NCBI GenBank assembly: GCA_008692225.1
Contig: VICG01000012.1
Span: 2,046,001 to 2,110,000 of the forward strand
DNA: 64,000 nucleotides
Direction: 5' to 3'
DNA from: Monilinia fructicola
Lineage: Eukaryota; Ascomycota; Leotiomycetes; Helotiales; Sclerotiniaceae
Position numbers and translations under genes: made by a program. A model generated the notes under the pieces. It was given only the letters and a program-made list of their open reading frames with translations, ran no database searches and was not told where the DNA came from. Shown here piece after piece: positions 61,380 through 64,000 of this stretch (the first letter of the stretch is position 1; the number at the start of each line of letters is the position of its first letter).

Positions 61380-62486
61380 CTCTGTGGCAAATTAACAGGT
61401 TATGTTGAGTGTTACTATTACTTTAAACGATTTTGAGAATTTGAGAAGGCTGAAATGAGGAGAGAGTTATATTTCTCCAAATTTATGGAGAAGGAATGAC
61501 TTTTATCTAGAGATGAGAGGCTTCTGAGTGGAATTCAGAAATTGTGAGACTAGTGTACTTTCGGTCAGGTGTCCTGTATTAGAACTAGAGTTATTTTTCA
61601 TACACTAATATGCACTGCAAATCCTTCAGGATTATGGGCCCTTGAACACTTTGAGAAGTTAGCTAGACTACGCCCATCGTGTTGGTGAGTCGTGGTGGTG
61701 GAGAACGTAATATTTGGGAGCAAAGTATGTATGAGTAATGACACGAGCTCCAAAGAAAAAGACAGTCTTACTAGAAAGGGATCAAGCTCGTGAATATCTG
61801 TTCATTCCAGTGATATTCGTTGTTCACACATCTAATTCGTTTTGGGAAAGGTTGCTAAGGCCAATGATATGACCGGATCTTCAATGGTGTAGCTAAACTG
61901 CAGTCCCACCAAAGAATTCCTCTTGGATTTCTGGCTTCATATATTGGATTTTTCCAGAATGTTGTATCAAGTTGGAACAACCAACTTATTTTGGAAGTTA
62001 TATTCGGAACGAAATCTGAATTAGAAAGGTCGGTAGCTGCTTAGTCAAGAAGATTTTCGAAGTTGGTAGATGGCCAAATCATCGGATACCCTGATATTCT
62101 GTTTGTATGTATCAAAATTGATGATTTAAGGTCACAGGAATGAGTGTATCTGAGGTTACAAGTTCCGTTTGAGATATTTCAGGGTTGAAATGTTGTAGTA
62201 TTTAGATTCCGCATACCAAAACATGAAAAATTTAGCCCTAACCTGTAATCCCATGTCTACCAAATACCAATGAATTTTTTAAGTAATATGGCACCAACTC
62301 TTTGATACCATCTGTTATTTCTTCCTTCAATCCAAAACTTTTAATCCCTTTCCCTCTGCCTTTGATCTTGGTTCCCAAGTAAAACTCCTCAAATACCACC
62401 TGAGACGACAAGATCACCACAATATGCATGTACTACCAACGTATTCCTGAAAAATGATACTTTCACCATTTCATTACAGAACCCGC
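61380..62486. other. spacer between the two small membrane-protein genes
   Basis: About 1.1 kb. A frame of 63 codons at 62238-62429 (minus) has no recognisable feature. It should contain the promoter of copy A. Confidence 0.45.
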
Positions 62487-62960
62487 TCAACGCGTTCTTG
62501 CTGTGCCCTTCTTCTGAACATTGACAGGCTGCTCTAGATCCACTGAGGAAATAGTTCCATAATTGTTCGACCCACTGCTCTCAATTAGAGATTTCGTTAC
62601 ATTCTCGTTCTTCGACCCAATGTTGCCATCGATCGCCATCTTCTTTGTCCCCTCATTTCCTGGAACCATATATATGTTCAGCTGTGTCGAAGGCCCCTTT
62701 CCCTTCGAGTTGTGCATTGAATCCATCTTCGTGTCATGCAACATTCTCAAGTGTCTTATGTCATCTTTGAGCGTTTGATAAATGGCAATGACAAGAATTG
62801 TAAACCAAATTAACAAGAAGATACATCCGCAAACCAAGCCTAGGTAGATGAAGAATTTTCCTATTATGCTGGTGAAGTTGATCCCAGCTTCACGGAGGGT
62901 CTCTGTGTCGTTGATAATGACACCTGCTGCTATTTCTGTTATGTTGGATATGGGTGCCAT
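62487..62960 (-). CDS. small single-pass membrane protein, tandem copy B (157 aa)
   Basis: An intronless frame from ATG 62960 to 62487. It begins MAPISNITEIAAGVIINDTE, has two possible N-glycosylation sites before the helix (NDT, NFT), then one long hydrophobic helix (FFIYLGLVCGCIFLLIWFTI and on, about residues 36-61) with two Cys. The remaining 95 residues are polar with Asp/Lys at the membrane border (TLKDDIRHLRMLHDTKMD) and Ser/Asn/Gly-rich sequence (LIESSGSNNYGTISSVDLEQ). Family unknown. The first six residues (M-x-P-I-S-N) match copy A at 61379. Confidence 0.62.
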   Translation of the reverse strand: MAPISNITEIAAGVIINDTETLREAGINFTSIIGKFFIYLGLVCGCIFLLIWFTILVIAIYQTLKDDIRHLRMLHDTKMDSMHNSKGKGPSTQLNIYMVPGNEGTKKMAIDGNIGSKNENVTKSLIESSGSNNYGTISSVDLEQPVNVQKKGTARTR

Positions 62961-64000
62961 TTTTGAGATAGACCTTGCTTTTGATTAGATTGCTGTGCTC
63001 GTACAATTTAATCATAATACTCATTGGGGAAATACTTACGAGGTTTGAATAACTGATATTCTTCAAGTGACTTGAGAAGATGAAGGGGCTCGAATACTGG
63101 TTGAAATAATGAAAGAAGAAATCTATCTTTCGAAAGAATTTATCTTCCAAGGTGTTAGGGATCTAGTAAAATAAGCCATTACCAAGTCAATTCCTTTTCA
63201 GATCAGCTGCGTGCTAGGGGAAAACTACATGTCATAGTATGTGATTTTTAACTAGAATTTTTAATGGGTGTTTACTATAACAATTCAGATAGGAGCTAAA
63301 TTTACGAAATCCCATCTTTTGAAAGCTCTCCACTGCCTAAAACCGTGCATCTTGACAAGTGGCCCACAATGTTCTTAAATTGGACATCTTGACAGATAAC
63401 AGATGAAAATATATGAGAATACAAAGATGAGTCGACGTTTCAGAAAGACTCAAGTTCTTGAACTTCTTGAATTCCATACGCAGTGTTGTGATTGGTATCC
63501 GTCAGTGAAACGGTGGTTGATATTGGATTTTTGATTACCACTATAAGGTTACAGACAAATATTCGGAATATGACGAATACTAATCACAGGTGAACTAAAC
63601 AACGTGTATAGATCAAATTGAAGCACAAATAATATATAGAGAGCCCGAAGTCCCCTCTTCCACCCAATCAAGTCACAAAGAGTCTCCTCAGATATAATTT
63701 TATCTGGGCGAGAACCATTTTCCATGTCGAAAATTCACCACCTTTCCTGTCTCCAACCTATTTGGATCTCCATCGATTCTTGATAACAGTAGATGCCCCC
63801 TTTGACGACTGCATGTGGTGATTAGTTGATAGTTTGAATATCTACAGGGACAATTGTTACACGTACCGATGTATACGACGGAAGCCTCTCTAAGCTGTCC
63901 ACGTAACTTGGAAGCGTCTCTGAGCTTTCCACGTGACTTAGAAGCGAGAGATTACCTTCCTCCGTGGTGGTTCTATCGATTGAATAGCTTGGTGGCGCAT
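62961..64000. other. spacer to the window end
   Basis: Upstream region of copy B plus about 0.9 kb without a supported gene. It contains a 30-bp tandem duplication at 63880-63939. Confidence 0.45.
63880..63939. repeat. 30-bp tandem duplication
   Basis: Two adjacent 30-bp units, GGAAGCCTCTCTAAGCTGTC... and GGAAGCGTCTCTGAGCTTTC..., each ending CCACGT(A/G)ACTT, differ at four positions. A partial third copy (AGAAGCGAGAG) follows. Confidence 0.8.

Overview
This window looks like nuclear DNA of a filamentous ascomycete. Protein-coding genes lie on both strands, 1-5 kb apart. They carry short introns (about 45-140 bp) with GTAAGT/GTATGT donors, CTGAC/CTAAC-type branch points and CAG/TAG acceptors. 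They encode typical fungal families: APC1/BimE, CSC1/DUF221 with a PHM7-type tail, a cAMP-receptor-like GPCR, Dal5-type and fucose-permease-type transporters, type-B carboxylesterases and a GH43 arabinanase. A Leotiomycete of the Botrytis/Sclerotinia kind is my best guess from protein flavour, AT-rich spacers and plant cell-wall enzyme content; no search was run.

Layout. 1-5 kb: 3' end of a Thr-rich protein gene, then a secreted carboxylesterase (minus). 6.4-8.6 kb: decayed or misread membrane-protein gene (minus). 9.7-15.6 kb: apc1 (plus). 17.0-19.2 kb: divergent pair, a small ankyrin protein (minus) and a mitochondrial enoyl-CoA hydratase (plus). 24.2-25.5 kb: endo-arabinanase. 25.5-30.4 kb: AT-rich gene desert with small repeats. 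30.5-33.5 kb: an intact BTB/POZ gene and, just upstream on the same strand, a wrecked paralogue. 35.3-36.4 kb: GPCR. 37.8-39.5 kb: DHCR24-like FAD sterol reductase (minus). 39.7-40.6 kb: long AAT microsatellite and a very AT-rich block. 40.9-44.3 kb: Dal5-like transporter and AKR7-like aldo-keto reductase, both plus. 45.4-48.9 kb: CSC1-type channel (minus). 49.6-49.8 kb: a 254-bp TA-flanked MITE. 50.0-51.8 kb: second carboxylesterase. 52.0-53.8 kb: unrecognised gene (minus). 56.9-58.6 kb: fucose-permease-like transporter. 60.9-63.0 kb: two small single-pass membrane proteins in tandem that share an N-terminal motif.

The most striking feature is how many conserved genes are broken by 1-2 nt insertions or deletions, often in homopolymers: apc1, the enoyl-CoA hydratase, the sterol reductase, the second esterase, the 52-kb gene and the fucose permease. 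Other genes, including the 3.3-kb CSC1 coding sequence, read cleanly. Because apc1 is normally essential, I read most of these as consensus (sequencing) indels. The BTB paralogue, with a CpA-to-TpA nonsense codon, looks like a true pseudogene. The most interesting biology is the BTB duplication-and-decay pair, the MITE and the tandem small membrane proteins. I saw no CRISPR array, rRNA, convincing tRNA or clear gene cluster.
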